35,495 bases of DNA from a virus, in the IMG/VR virus record IMGVR_UViG_3300027306_000009, positions 1 to 35,495 of that record. One strand, 5' to 3'. The notes below the pieces were generated by a model that worked only from the letters and a program-made list of their open reading frames with translations, was not told where the DNA came from and made no database searches. This document shows, piece after piece, positions 23,115 to 30,450 of this stretch (position 1 is its first letter; each line of letters begins with the position of its first letter). Both the position numbers and the translations under genes were made by a program.

Positions 23115-25388
23115 TCATTGCGGCATCACGCCATCGTTCTGCATCGTCTCGATGCCAGCTGCTGCGCCATCGCCCTGCATGAGTTCAGGAGGTGGCTGCA
23201 TGGGGACTGCCTGTGCAGGCGCTGGGATGTTCGGGTCTTGCCCGCCCTGATCCTGGAAGCCTGCGCCCTTGGCGATTTCGTCGGCAACCGGTGCCACACC
23301 AGGAACCGTGGCCACGATCTGGGCGGCTTGGAGCGCGCTGTACATGGACTCGATGAGGCTCTTGACCTTCTTGGCGTCCATGTCCGACACCCGGGCCTTG
23401 ATTTCGGCGATCTCGGCCAGCACGCGCTCCATGGCGAGCTGCTGCTCGAGTTGGGCCTGCTTCTGCTTTTCTTGCTGGGCGGCCTGCTCTTCCGGCGTCG
23501 GGTTCTTGGAGGGGTCGCGCTTGCCGTTGAACTCGCGCACGCGGGCGACAACCTCTTCTTTCATCGGCAGGTCAAACTGCTCGACGATCAGATCCAGCAT
23601 GTTCACAATGGCTTGCGGGGCCACGGGAGCGATGACCTTCATCATTTCCATGAACTGCTCAAGCGCCGCGGCCTGCAGGTTCGCGCGCCAGTCCTGCTCG
23701 GAGACGATGAAATCCGCCTGCGTGGCTGTGATGTCGTTGAGCACTTCACCGGTGTCGGGGTTGATCTCGTTGACGGTCAGCCACTCGACAGGCTTGTGCT
23801 GCCCCACGATGCGGATGACGCGCTGCTGCGTCATGAACTGGGCGATGTTGCTCAGGCGGATCTGCCCGGCGATCTGGATGGAGATGCGCAGGCTCTCGAA
23901 GAGCTCGGCCGTGGTTGTGCCACCCTGGCTCTGCTTGGCGATGATGGCCTTGCCGCTGGTGGCATTCGTGTCGCGTCCGAGGTTCTCCTGCGTCACGCCC
24001 GACACGTTCTGCAGGTGCATGCGCGAACGGTCGGCCAGCTGAAGGCTGACGTTCACGTCCGTGGTGTTCTCGACAGGCCGGATGTCCTTGTTGGAGTTCT
24101 TCTCGATCCAAGCATCCGGGCGCGCGATCTCTGCGCGGGCCTCGTCGACGTCGTCCACGGCGCCCTTGTCGGCGATCACCCGATTGGATGATGCCGCCCA
24201 GATGGCCTTGGACATGCGCTTGTTCAGATCCTTCTGGGCGTCACGCATGCCGCGCCAGACGCCGTAGCACATGCCATCGCCACGGCGGCGGTAGGCATAC
24301 ACAGGGATCAGAGGGAACTTGTTGTGCTTGAACGGGCTGGGGCCGTCCCAAAGCGGTGCGGCCTCGGTGCAGATCATGACCCGCATGCGCCAGGCCACTG
24401 TCTGGTACAGGGGCCAACCTTCGGCCATGGCCGCTTTCGCACGCTGGTCGCGCTCATCGGCGATCTTGCCCATCATCGGGCCGCCACTGAACACCTTGAC
24501 CGTCTCGGGCACCTTGTACCAGGCCTCGATCAGGTCCACAGCGGTGCGCCGGCCCATGTCTGCCTGGGAAGTGCCAACGTAGGCGCCGCGGTCACGCTGG
24601 CCCATGGGCATGCGCAGCGAATAGTCGTAGTCGTGGGCAGCGGTCAGGCGCTCGCCCAAGTACCAGCGCTCGGTGAGCTCGTCCGTGTCCTCGGCGTCGC
24701 GCGTGTAGCTGGAACCCAGCAAGAGGTCACGGCAGTCCGGCATCAGCGCGATGGCGTAGTCCAGATCGAGTTTCTTGCGGCGGAAAATGTACCGGCCATC
24801 CTTGTTGTAGTCGATGTCCCGGCTGCGGGAATCTCGGATGACGTTGCGCCAGTCCTCAGAGCCGGAGTAGATCAACTCCTGGTCAGGCTCGATGTTGATG
24901 GACTCTTCCAAGTAGCCCAGGCCAGCGACGACAGACTGCTTGAACGACAGCGACCGATGGAAGCGCGCCATGTTCACGTCGTCGGTGTACTTGACCGTCT
25001 TGGTGATGACCTCGGCACCCTTCTCGTCGCTTTGCTCGCGGGGGAGGATCTTGTAGTCCACCCGGTTGCGCTTCTCGGTGCCAGTGATCCACTCGACCGA
25101 CAGCCGGCCCTCGTTGTAGACCAGCGCGCCCTGGCCACGGTCGGCAAGCTCTTGGGCTTCATCGACGGTCCACTGCAGGTGGTCGTGAAAGTCCTCGTCC
25201 ACAGCCATCTGGTAGCGCTCTTCGGCCTGAAGGTCCATTTCCTCGTGCAGCGTGGAGATGAGCACACCATGGCGCTCCTGCATGGCGGCTCGCTGCTCCG
25301 CTTTCTCGGCAGCCTCCTTGCCGACGGCCGAAACCTCTTCGTCTGGGTCGACTGCCGGATTGGAGGTGTTCTCGCGCTGCACGAACAT
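23115..25388 (-). CDS. Portal protein, P22-like (757 aa)
   Basis: The length is close to that of P22 portal (725 aa). It has an N-terminal charged helical region, a core with YKILPREQSD, SEDWRNVIRDSRSRDIDY and MPDCRDLLLGSSY segments, and a Gln/Ala-rich C-terminal helical barrel-like tail (about 650-757; AAQQEKQKQAQLEQQLAMER). It would form the dodecameric DNA gate at one head vertex and bind TerL and the adaptor. It lies two bases after the preceding stop. The P22-like assignment is by pattern and position. Confidence 0.9.
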   Translation of the reverse strand: MFVQRENTSNPAVDPDEEVSAVGKEAAEKAEQRAAMQERHGVLISTLHEEMDLQAEERYQMAVDEDFHDHLQWTVDEAQELADRGQGALVYNEGRLSVEWITGTEKRNRVDYKILPREQSDEKGAEVITKTVKYTDDVNMARFHRSLSFKQSVVAGLGYLEESINIEPDQELIYSGSEDWRNVIRDSRSRDIDYNKDGRYIFRRKKLDLDYAIALMPDCRDLLLGSSYTRDAEDTDELTERWYLGERLTAAHDYDYSLRMPMGQRDRGAYVGTSQADMGRRTAVDLIEAWYKVPETVKVFSGGPMMGKIADERDQRAKAAMAEGWPLYQTVAWRMRVMICTEAAPLWDGPSPFKHNKFPLIPVYAYRRRGDGMCYGVWRGMRDAQKDLNKRMSKAIWAASSNRVIADKGAVDDVDEARAEIARPDAWIEKNSNKDIRPVENTTDVNVSLQLADRSRMHLQNVSGVTQENLGRDTNATSGKAIIAKQSQGGTTTAELFESLRISIQIAGQIRLSNIAQFMTQQRVIRIVGQHKPVEWLTVNEINPDTGEVLNDITATQADFIVSEQDWRANLQAAALEQFMEMMKVIAPVAPQAIVNMLDLIVEQFDLPMKEEVVARVREFNGKRDPSKNPTPEEQAAQQEKQKQAQLEQQLAMERVLAEIAEIKARVSDMDAKKVKSLIESMYSALQAAQIVATVPGVAPVADEIAKGAGFQDQGGQDPNIPAPAQAVPMQPPPELMQGDGAAAGIETMQNDGVMPQ

Positions 25389-25390
25389 GG

Positions 25391-25855
25391 TCAGATCACC
25401 TCTTCGGCGATGGTCTTGCCGTTGATGGAAGCGGACAACTCGACGCCCATGCGCTGCACCTGGACCTCAAGGGCGTCAGGCTGGGTACTGGGCATGCTGA
25501 CCAAGTCGCCCAGGCTCTCGCAGATCGCGTCAATGACCCGGTAGATGGTCGACTGGTCAGGGAAGAAGCCCATGGTGTGACAAGCCTTGAAGGCCGTGCC
25601 CATCAGGTGCGCGGTCGGGCTGCCATCCTTCTCGCAGAAGGCGAAGGCGTTGCGCTGCGGGATGACATAGGCGCCGCCATCCATGCGCATCGTGCGCGGG
25701 AACAGCACCATGCAGGGGTGAGGTCCGTCCGGGTCGATGTCGGGCCGGTGCAGCCATTGCAGGCTGACCACGATGTCACCCTTGACGAACTGGCGCCAGG
25801 CTCGATCGCCGCCCAGCTGGACCATGGGGAGGCCGGTTGATCCGAGGATGTTCAC
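25391..25855 (-). CDS. Hypothetical protein (154 aa), GTG start
   Basis: GTG 25855 overlaps the stop of the membrane protein gene (GTGA). The product begins MNILGSTGLPMVQLGGDRAW, has beta-rich segments (DIVVSLQWLHRPDIDPDGPH), and ends with an Ile/Val/Ala/Glu helix. Earlier in-frame codons read as a shadow of the upstream genes. I do not recognise a family. It is transcribed in the packaging-head cluster just before the portal. Confidence 0.72.
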   Translation of the reverse strand: MNILGSTGLPMVQLGGDRAWRQFVKGDIVVSLQWLHRPDIDPDGPHPCMVLFPRTMRMDGGAYVIPQRNAFAFCEKDGSPTAHLMGTAFKACHTMGFFPDQSTIYRVIDAICESLGDLVSMPSTQPDALEVQVQRMGVELSASINGKTIAEEVI

Positions 25856-26085
25856 GATTCGCAGCCCTCCGCGTTCAGGGACTTCTCGCCCCGGTAGACC
25901 TGGTAGATGGCGTGAGGGATGTAGTAGCCCCAACCCACAGCCACCAGCAGAGGCGCGATGACCTCTTGGGGCGTGGCCGGCTGGCCAGGCTTGCGCTTGC
26001 CGACCGTGAAGCCCACCAGCAAGATCAGCATGCAACCGGCGATGGCCAGGTAGATGCACAGGACGGTGACGAGAGCGGACTTCAT
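25852..26085 (-). CDS. Small membrane protein (77 aa)
   Basis: An N-terminal transmembrane helix (VTVLCIYLAIAGCMLILLVG) is followed by a short basic loop and a second hydrophobic stretch (IAPLLVAVGWGYYIPHAIY). The arrangement could suit a holin or pinholin, but no endolysin or spanin lies nearby, so I leave the function open. ATG 26085 overlaps the previous stop by four bases (ATGA). Confidence 0.72.
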   Translation of the reverse strand: MKSALVTVLCIYLAIAGCMLILLVGFTVGKRKPGQPATPQEVIAPLLVAVGWGYYIPHAIYQVYRGEKSLNAEGCES

Positions 26086-26693
26086 GCCGACTTGCCGCCC
26101 GTGGCTTCGTTGTGCTTCCGCACTGCCAGCGCCATTCCGATGTCGCCGCCGATCGCCTCAGTCCCTGCCTTCAGCGCATCACGGACCTCGTCGCCTGTCA
26201 CCTGCTCAGTCAATCCGTCGGAGAATCGGTACGTCCGGGCGTCTTGATATGGGAGCGTTTCCCAGGAGACAACGTCGTAGTTGGTGTACGGCGTGCGCGC
26301 CTTGGCAACCAAGGGCTGCCCATCGGCGATGCGGGTGCGCAGCTCGTAGCCCATCAGCGGCCAGATCTTGGCGACGGCGTTCTCACGGGCGATGCGACGG
26401 CCGATGTCCGCGTTGAAGTTCTCGGGGCTGGCGCAGGCTGATTCGCCGGTCACGGTGAAGCCGTTTTTGAGCACCAGCACGCAGAAGGTCAGGACCTCAA
26501 GGCTGGGATGGATGTACCCATCAAATCCATCGCGATGAATGCTTGTCGCGTTGAGCCGGTCGTCAATCGCGTCAGCCGCAATGAAGTAGTGCTCACTGAC
26601 GATGTTCGCCTTGATGTCGTCAGGCGTGATGCGCGGGGCGACGTTGGCCCCCACTGCCTGAATCTGCTGCTCGATGGTCTGGGCTGTGCTCAT
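26082..26693 (-). CDS. N4 gp49 / Sf6 gp66 family phage protein (203 aa)
   Basis: The stretch from ITPDDIKANIVSEHYFIAAD through LTFCVLVLKNGFTVTGESAC to ENAVAKIWPLMGYELR is the hallmark of the N4_Gp49/Sf6_Gp66 family, widespread in phages and without a defined function. The later part (VTGDEVRDALKAGTEAIGG) is an extension beyond the core domain. It lies in the head cluster between TerL and the portal and is preceded by a TGACATTG motif. Confidence 0.87.
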   Translation of the reverse strand: MSTAQTIEQQIQAVGANVAPRITPDDIKANIVSEHYFIAADAIDDRLNATSIHRDGFDGYIHPSLEVLTFCVLVLKNGFTVTGESACASPENFNADIGRRIARENAVAKIWPLMGYELRTRIADGQPLVAKARTPYTNYDVVSWETLPYQDARTYRFSDGLTEQVTGDEVRDALKAGTEAIGGDIGMALAVRKHNEATGGKSA

Positions 26694-26763
26694 GGCTCTG
26701 CTCCGTTGATTGCTCGGTGGTGGTGATGAAGCACGTTCATCCTTGCGTGCAATTTCCCGGGTG

Positions 26764-26771
26764 CAATGTCA
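26764..26771 (-). promoter_or_regulatory. TGACATTG motif copy C, upstream of the N4 gp49-like gene
   Basis: On the minus strand this reads CTGACATTGCACCCGGG. The TGA is the TerL stop and the motif ends 71 nt before ATG 26693. ATTGCAC is repeated 14 nt downstream. Copies C and E share the 14 bases CTGACATTGCACCC. Confidence 0.4.
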
Positions 26772-28385
26772 GGCGGCAGCCCATCCGACCCGGCGTTTTG
26801 GCTTGCCGGGAGGCTTGAAGGCCTTGGGCGTGAAGCCCTGGGCGTGCTGGCGCAGCGCGTCGGCCGCTTCTGAGTGCCCGTCGTACTTGACTGGCTCGTC
26901 CGTGTAGGTGGCCGTGGGCCGGTGCCACTTCTTGCGGTAGCTCTGCAGGTGGATGATCCCTTCCTTGCAGCCCTCTTCGTCGAAGCAGTAGCCCGGGAAC
27001 TTGGACCGGGTCTTGTTGATCCCGTGGATGAGGTCGTCCACCCTGGGAACCACCTCGTAGCGCCCGCCAATGCCCTTGAGGTCTTCCAGTTCCTGCTTGG
27101 GGCTGGCTACTTTCTCGCCCTGCTGGTGCTGGTGCTCGGCGTCGTGAGGCAGGTAGTGAACCCCCCAGACGATCCCGTGCTTGACGCCCACCTCTTGCAA
27201 CTTGGTGATGAAGTGGCTGTAGGGCTTGTCCCAGTCCTCGATGAAGTAGAAGAACCGGTCCATCCCGTGGACGTGCTGGTGCAGCCAGATTGCCGTGCCG
27301 TCTCCGCCGCCGATGTCCCAGAAGGTGTTGACCGGGTAGCCGTCGACGTAGGGGTACTTGCCGATGCGCCCCGATTCCCGGGCTTTGCGCATCTGCTCGG
27401 CGTAGTAGGTGCCCTCGGTGCTGACTTGGAAGGCCTCGTCCGGCGTGCTCGGGTACTCCCGCCACATCAATTCTGGATCGCTCAGGCACTCAGACTGGAA
27501 TGTGGTCACCCACCAGGCGCGCTGGCCTCGGGTCAGATCCCGGCCAATGACGGCCTCGAGCTTGTCGAAATACTCGTGCTCCTTGTCTGTGATCGGCACA
27601 CCCTTGGCCTGCTCAGGCGTCAGGGTGTAGGCCGGCTCAGCCCACCATGGGTAGAAGTGGAAGCGGAACTGCTTCGGGTTGAGCTCGACACCTTTCTCGG
27701 CCAGGGCGCGCGCATCGTCCACGATGTCCTTGAAGTGCCCCGCCTGGCCTTCGGCGGTCGACTCCACCACGATGATCCCGTCCATGGGGACAGCCGGGAA
27801 TGAGCCTGAGACGATCTCTCGGGCCTTGTCCGGGTACTTGGCGCCGATCTTGCCCATCTCGGACACATGGAGCCGGTGAGGCGTGCCGCCCCGGGCGCTC
27901 GTGGCAACCCGAACGATGGAGCCGTTGCGGAACTCGATCTGCGTGGCGGTCTGAGTCTTTGTCGGCTTGGCCTTTCTCAGCGCCTCGGGCAGGTTCTCGT
28001 AGGCCTTGATGATCTTGCCCTTGAAGATCGACTCGACGTCCTCGCGGGTCTGGGCAACCTGGACGCACAGTTGGTCCTTGTTGAAAAGGGCGTGATCCAG
28101 CCACAGGATCGACACCAGGGTGGTGAAACCCAACTGCCGTGCCTTGAGGATCACATTGCGGTGCCACAGCCTGCGCAGGAACCGGCGCTGCGCCCTGTTG
28201 GGCCGAAACGGCACCAGCGTGTCGCCGTCGCCGGCCTTGATGGTGATTTTGTAGAGCTTGCCCGACTCCACCCGCCAGAACGGGTCACCCAGGCATCGCA
28301 GCAGGTCAGCCTCGTCCTTGGGCTCGTAGTCCCGGTGGATGCTGCCGGGCTCGAGCGCCTCAAACTTGAGCTCAGTCGTCGACAT
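26769..28385 (-). CDS. terL: Terminase large subunit (538 aa)
   Basis: ATPase: a Walker A variant KARQLGFTTL near residue 83, and Walker B GIIVVESTAEG with the catalytic Glu. Nuclease: TFWDIGGGDGTAIW carries the first acidic metal ligand, and the C-terminal part contains further acidic residues (DEEGCKEGI, KYDGHSEAADALR). Length fits headful or pac-type terminases. ATG 28385 overlaps the TerS end by 14 bases; earlier in-frame codons lie deeper in terS. Its stop is followed at once by a TGACATTG motif copy. Confidence 0.94.
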   Translation of the reverse strand: MSTTELKFEALEPGSIHRDYEPKDEADLLRCLGDPFWRVESGKLYKITIKAGDGDTLVPFRPNRAQRRFLRRLWHRNVILKARQLGFTTLVSILWLDHALFNKDQLCVQVAQTREDVESIFKGKIIKAYENLPEALRKAKPTKTQTATQIEFRNGSIVRVATSARGGTPHRLHVSEMGKIGAKYPDKAREIVSGSFPAVPMDGIIVVESTAEGQAGHFKDIVDDARALAEKGVELNPKQFRFHFYPWWAEPAYTLTPEQAKGVPITDKEHEYFDKLEAVIGRDLTRGQRAWWVTTFQSECLSDPELMWREYPSTPDEAFQVSTEGTYYAEQMRKARESGRIGKYPYVDGYPVNTFWDIGGGDGTAIWLHQHVHGMDRFFYFIEDWDKPYSHFITKLQEVGVKHGIVWGVHYLPHDAEHQHQQGEKVASPKQELEDLKGIGGRYEVVPRVDDLIHGINKTRSKFPGYCFDEEGCKEGIIHLQSYRKKWHRPTATYTDEPVKYDGHSEAADALRQHAQGFTPKAFKPPGKPKRRVGWAAA

Positions 28386-29022
28386 CGTCTGCCGGGACAG
28401 TCTTGGCAATCGGCAGGGCTGAGCGGGAAACCTGCTGGAACAACTGCGACAGCGGGTCGGCTGCTTGCTCCTGCGCCGTGATGCCGAAAGCCTCGCGCTC
28501 CAGACCGATCAGCACCTTCAGCGTTTCGCCCAGCGCCTTCATGGTCTTGGTGCGCTCCGGCAGGCTGATGATGGTGTGGTAGATCTCGTTGAGCCGGTCC
28601 TTGCCCTTGTCGTCCGGCGCGTACATGACCTCGCCCAACTGGCGCAGCAGGTCCATGTTGTCGGTCTGGTGCTCGAGTTCGTCGACCAGTTTGCGCAGCA
28701 GGTTTCGGTTGCGCTCGATGTCCTTGCGGTGGCTGAGGCGGATGCGGGCTTGAACTTGGGCTTCGACCTCAATCACCTGCGTTTCGGTTTCCAGCCGCTG
28801 CGCGTTAACCTCGGCGTTAACCTGCGCTCTGGTAACCAGATCGTCCGCCTTGGCTTTGACCTTGGCGGAGATGTCGCGGGGCCATCCTTCCTTCTTCTGG
28901 CGCTTCGTGATGGCGACGTGAGACACCCCGCACTCGGCCGCGATCTCCCGCAGGGACATGGTGTTTGCGCGGTAGAGCGCTTGGATGCGCTCCCAATCGA
29001 CGGGGGACTTGCTGGTTGCCAT
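28372..29022 (-). CDS. terS: Terminase small subunit, TerS (216 aa)
   Basis: An N-terminal HTH (MSLREIAAECGVSHVAITKR) is followed by a long central helical oligomerisation region and an acidic C-terminus. It overlaps terL by 14 bases, as is typical. ATG 29022 (MATSKSPVDW) is chosen; ATG 29031 is nearby in frame. The start lies inside an inverted/tandem TGGAAAC array, and the gene contains a GCGTTAACCT direct repeat, both candidate recognition sites for the protein itself. Confidence 0.86.
   Translation of the reverse strand: MATSKSPVDWERIQALYRANTMSLREIAAECGVSHVAITKRQKKEGWPRDISAKVKAKADDLVTRAQVNAEVNAQRLETETQVIEVEAQVQARIRLSHRKDIERNRNLLRKLVDELEHQTDNMDLLRQLGEVMYAPDDKGKDRLNEIYHTIISLPERTKTMKALGETLKVLIGLEREAFGITAQEQAADPLSQLFQQVSRSALPIAKTVPADDVDD
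28802..28837 (-). repeat. Direct repeat GCGTTAACCT x2 plus GGTAACC inside terS (candidate pac)
   Basis: GCGTTAACCT occurs at 28802-28811 and 28814-28823, 12 bp apart, and the palindrome GGTAACC follows at 28831-28837. These AT-containing words stand out in a GC-rich gene. P22 pac lies in its small-terminase gene, so this is a candidate pac site, although the repeat may simply encode the VNA repeat of the protein. Confidence 0.35.
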
Positions 29023-29048
29023 GGTTTCCATTCTGGAAACTGGAAACC
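29023..29048 (-). repeat. Inverted and tandem TGGAAAC repeats at the TerS start
   Basis: GGTTTCC (29023-29029) and GGAAACC (29042-29048) form an inverted repeat, and TGGAAAC is tandemly repeated (29034-29047). The array abuts ATG 29022. It may be an operator, an autoregulatory TerS site or part of a pac region. Confidence 0.5.
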
Positions 29049-29054
29049 TGGGTT

Positions 29055-29062
29055 CAATGTCA
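29055..29062 (-). promoter_or_regulatory. TGACATTG motif copy B, upstream of TerS
   Basis: On the minus strand this reads GTGACATTGAACCCAGG, between the hairpin terminator and ATG 29022, ending 33 nt before the ATG. The preceding operon ends at a terminator, so a promoter for the packaging/head genes is expected here. No clear -10 box is visible. Confidence 0.4.
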
Positions 29063-29076
29063 CCCCCAGAAAGCAC

Positions 29077-29100
29077 AAAGCCCGCTTGGTGGCGGGCTTT
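29077..29100 (-). terminator. Intrinsic terminator between the early block and the packaging genes
   Basis: AAAGCCCGC and GCGGGCTTT form a 9-bp stem with a six-base loop. On the minus strand it is followed by GTGCTTTC, so the U-run is mostly in the stem. It lies 25 nt after the stop of the 90-aa gene and could work in both directions. Confidence 0.75.
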
Positions 29101-29125
29101 GGTTACTTCTGGTTGGGTTGATGGC

Positions 29126-29398
29126 TCAAGCCGGCCACGGCTTTCCAGGGTATCGCTTGGCAAATGTCTGGTGCGAAATGCCTAGCGCACGTCTGGCTTG
29201 CTCCCTTGATGCGTAGGTCACGCCATCAATCATGACGGAGTGCCCCATGCGCCTGCGGTTTTCATCGTGACCCGCCTGAATCTTGGCTTTTGTTGCGGCC
29301 ACCTCGTCCTCCATCAGTTTGCGAACCGCCTTGCCAAAATCGGGGTCTGGCAATGCAAGCATGTCCACGGGTACGGAAACTTGTTTTCGCACGCTCAT
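29126..29398 (-). CDS. Small DNA-binding-like protein with NUMOD1-like C-terminus (90 aa)
   Basis: The C-terminal half (VTYASREQARRALGISHQTF) matches the pattern of NUMOD1-type helix-turn-helix segments that usually accompany homing endonucleases; no HNH or GIY-YIG nuclease is attached here. The N-terminal half is helical (DFGKAVRKLMEDEVAATKAK). It is the last gene before a terminator. A regulatory role is possible but not shown. Confidence 0.65.
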   Translation of the reverse strand: MSVRKQVSVPVDMLALPDPDFGKAVRKLMEDEVAATKAKIQAGHDENRRRMGHSVMIDGVTYASREQARRALGISHQTFAKRYPGKPWPA

Positions 29399-29433
29399 GT
29401 TGATTCTTTCTTGGGCTTTGGTGGGAGGGTTGG

Positions 29434-29757
29434 TCAGTCTGGGTATCCGTCAATGGCCTGCTGCGTGGCCTCAACCGTCGTCATGGCGGCTTTGTATGCC
29501 GCAGAATCCTTGGGCAGACCCTGTGCCATGGCCTTGTACTTGTCGCGCTGAATTTCCAGAAGTCTTTTGCCATCAACGCTTCGCGGCAACGCTTCGCCCA
29601 ACTGAGCGCTGAGCGACTCGGCCAACTCCTTGATCCGGTGGTGGTGCTCAGGTCTGGCCCACACCTCGAGGGGCCGAAGCCCCCGGGCTCTCTTGTCTGC
29701 CCGCTCCTTGGCCTTGCGCTGGGCGGCCGTGGCAGGCGGTTTGTCGGTGCCTGCCAT
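29434..29757 (-). CDS. Hypothetical basic phage protein (107 aa)
   Basis: The protein has an Arg/Lys/Ala-rich N-terminus (AAQRKAKERADKRARG), then LRPLEVWARPEHHHRIKELA, which resembles the short strand-helix of small ribbon-helix-helix-like phage proteins. Function is unknown. It starts three bases after the preceding stop. Confidence 0.7.
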   Translation of the reverse strand: MAGTDKPPATAAQRKAKERADKRARGLRPLEVWARPEHHHRIKELAESLSAQLGEALPRSVDGKRLLEIQRDKYKAMAQGLPKDSAAYKAAMTTVEATQQAIDGYPD

Positions 29758-29760
29758 GGT

Positions 29761-30066
29761 TCAGGCGGCCACGGGGGCGGCGAACTCGTGGAAGGCCGAG
29801 GCCTTGGCGATTGCCCAAGCCTCTTCCCACAGCGCAAGCAGGTCGTCGCGGTTCAAGATCTCGTCCAGTTCATCTTCCAGTTCAGGGGCCAGCGACTGCA
29901 GGGCGGCGAGCATCACCATGTTGGCGTCGCAGAAGTCGTGCGAGGCACAACCCTTGCCGTGGATGGAGTTGCGGCGGATGACCTCGCGCAGGTTGGTTTC
30001 GCCGATGCGGACGAAAAGACGGGCGGCAAACTCTTCGGCCAGTTCTGCAGGGGTGGGGGTGGTCAT
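29761..30066 (-). CDS. Hypothetical acidic phage protein (101 aa)
   Basis: It starts at ATG 30066 with an AGGAG Shine-Dalgarno, first gene after the long non-coding stretch and its promoter-like element. The acidic helical C-terminus (LEDELDEILNRDDLLALWEE) follows a segment with HGKGCASHDFCDANMVM, a pattern I recall from other phage proteins of unknown role. It heads a three-gene unit (101, 107 and 90 aa) that ends at a hairpin terminator. Confidence 0.75.
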   Translation of the reverse strand: MTTPTPAELAEEFAARLFVRIGETNLREVIRRNSIHGKGCASHDFCDANMVMLAALQSLAPELEDELDEILNRDDLLALWEEAWAIAKASAFHEFAAPVAA

Positions 30067-30113
30067 GGGGGCTCTCCTGGGTTGGTGGGCAGCGTCGTGC
30101 TGTCCATGTCTGC

Positions 30114-30142
30114 ATTGTGCGCGTGACTGGTCACAATGTCAA
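30114..30142 (-). promoter_or_regulatory. Sigma70-type promoter with internal palindrome
   Basis: On the minus strand TTGACA (30142-30137) is separated by exactly 17 nt from CACAAT (30119-30114), a fair -10. The spacer contains the palindrome GTGACCAGTCAC (30134-30123), an operator-like site. Transcription would begin near 30107 and lead to ATG 30066. Confidence 0.6.
30134..30141 (-). promoter_or_regulatory. TGACATTG motif copy A, in the promoter of the 101-aa gene
   Basis: Minus strand TTGACATTGTGACC; the motif includes the -35 hexamer and ends 68 nt before ATG 30066. This copy has the best -10 match, which suggests that the shared motif is a -35 region. Confidence 0.45.
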
Positions 30143-30186
30143 CAGGAGATTGGTGAGGGCCCCGCGCAGTCCCGGTGACGGCCATC

Positions 30187-30223
30187 GCAAGCCCCCAGGA
30201 TCTCCCAGGGGCATCCGGCTTGC
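30187..30223 (-). repeat. Inverted repeat GCAAGCC/GGCTTGC
   Basis: Seven-base arms at 30187-30193 and 30217-30223 enclose a further CCC/GGG pairing. It is a stable hairpin in the non-coding stretch; function is unknown. Confidence 0.55.
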
Positions 30224-30240
30224 GTTACTCGGCGCTACCC

Positions 30241-30272
30241 TCGCGTCTGCAGACCACGATCCACAGACGCGA
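30241..30272 (-). repeat. Inverted repeat TCGCGTCTG/CAGACGCGA
   Basis: Perfect 9-base arms at 30241-30249 and 30264-30272 with a 14-nt loop. No T-run follows on either strand, so it is not a classic terminator. Confidence 0.6.
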
Positions 30273-30450
30273 AGGGGGAGCGCGCCCCTTCAGTCCCCAC
30301 AACCTCGTTTGGCGCCCTCCGCGGTCTTCGTGCAGGGAGTTGGCCCGAACTGCGGCCTTGCTATGCACTCTGACTCAGGCCCTGATCTGTCCAACCTTGG
30401 GAGCACTGCATCCGGGGTGGATCTCATGTTTCAGAGTTTGGCCTGTGTGG

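Larger units (their letters stand above)
30067..30450 (-). other. Long non-coding stretch with several hairpins
   Basis: No convincing gene is seen in 30067-30450. The minus-strand transcript can form GCAAGCC/GGCTTGC around CCC/GGG (30187-30223), and TCGCGTCTG/CAGACGCGA with a 14-nt loop (30241-30272); neither has a T-tract. A promoter-like element with an operator-like palindrome lies at 30114-30142. The stretch may hold a small RNA, the end of the upstream operon, or regulatory DNA. Confidence 0.5.

Noticed and set aside
19784-28481. Long plus-strand frames over head, portal and terminase genes (for example 20914-22212, 22944-24191, 24324-25544, 26874-27803).
   Set aside because: They are antisense shadows of clearly recognisable capsid, portal and terminase genes.
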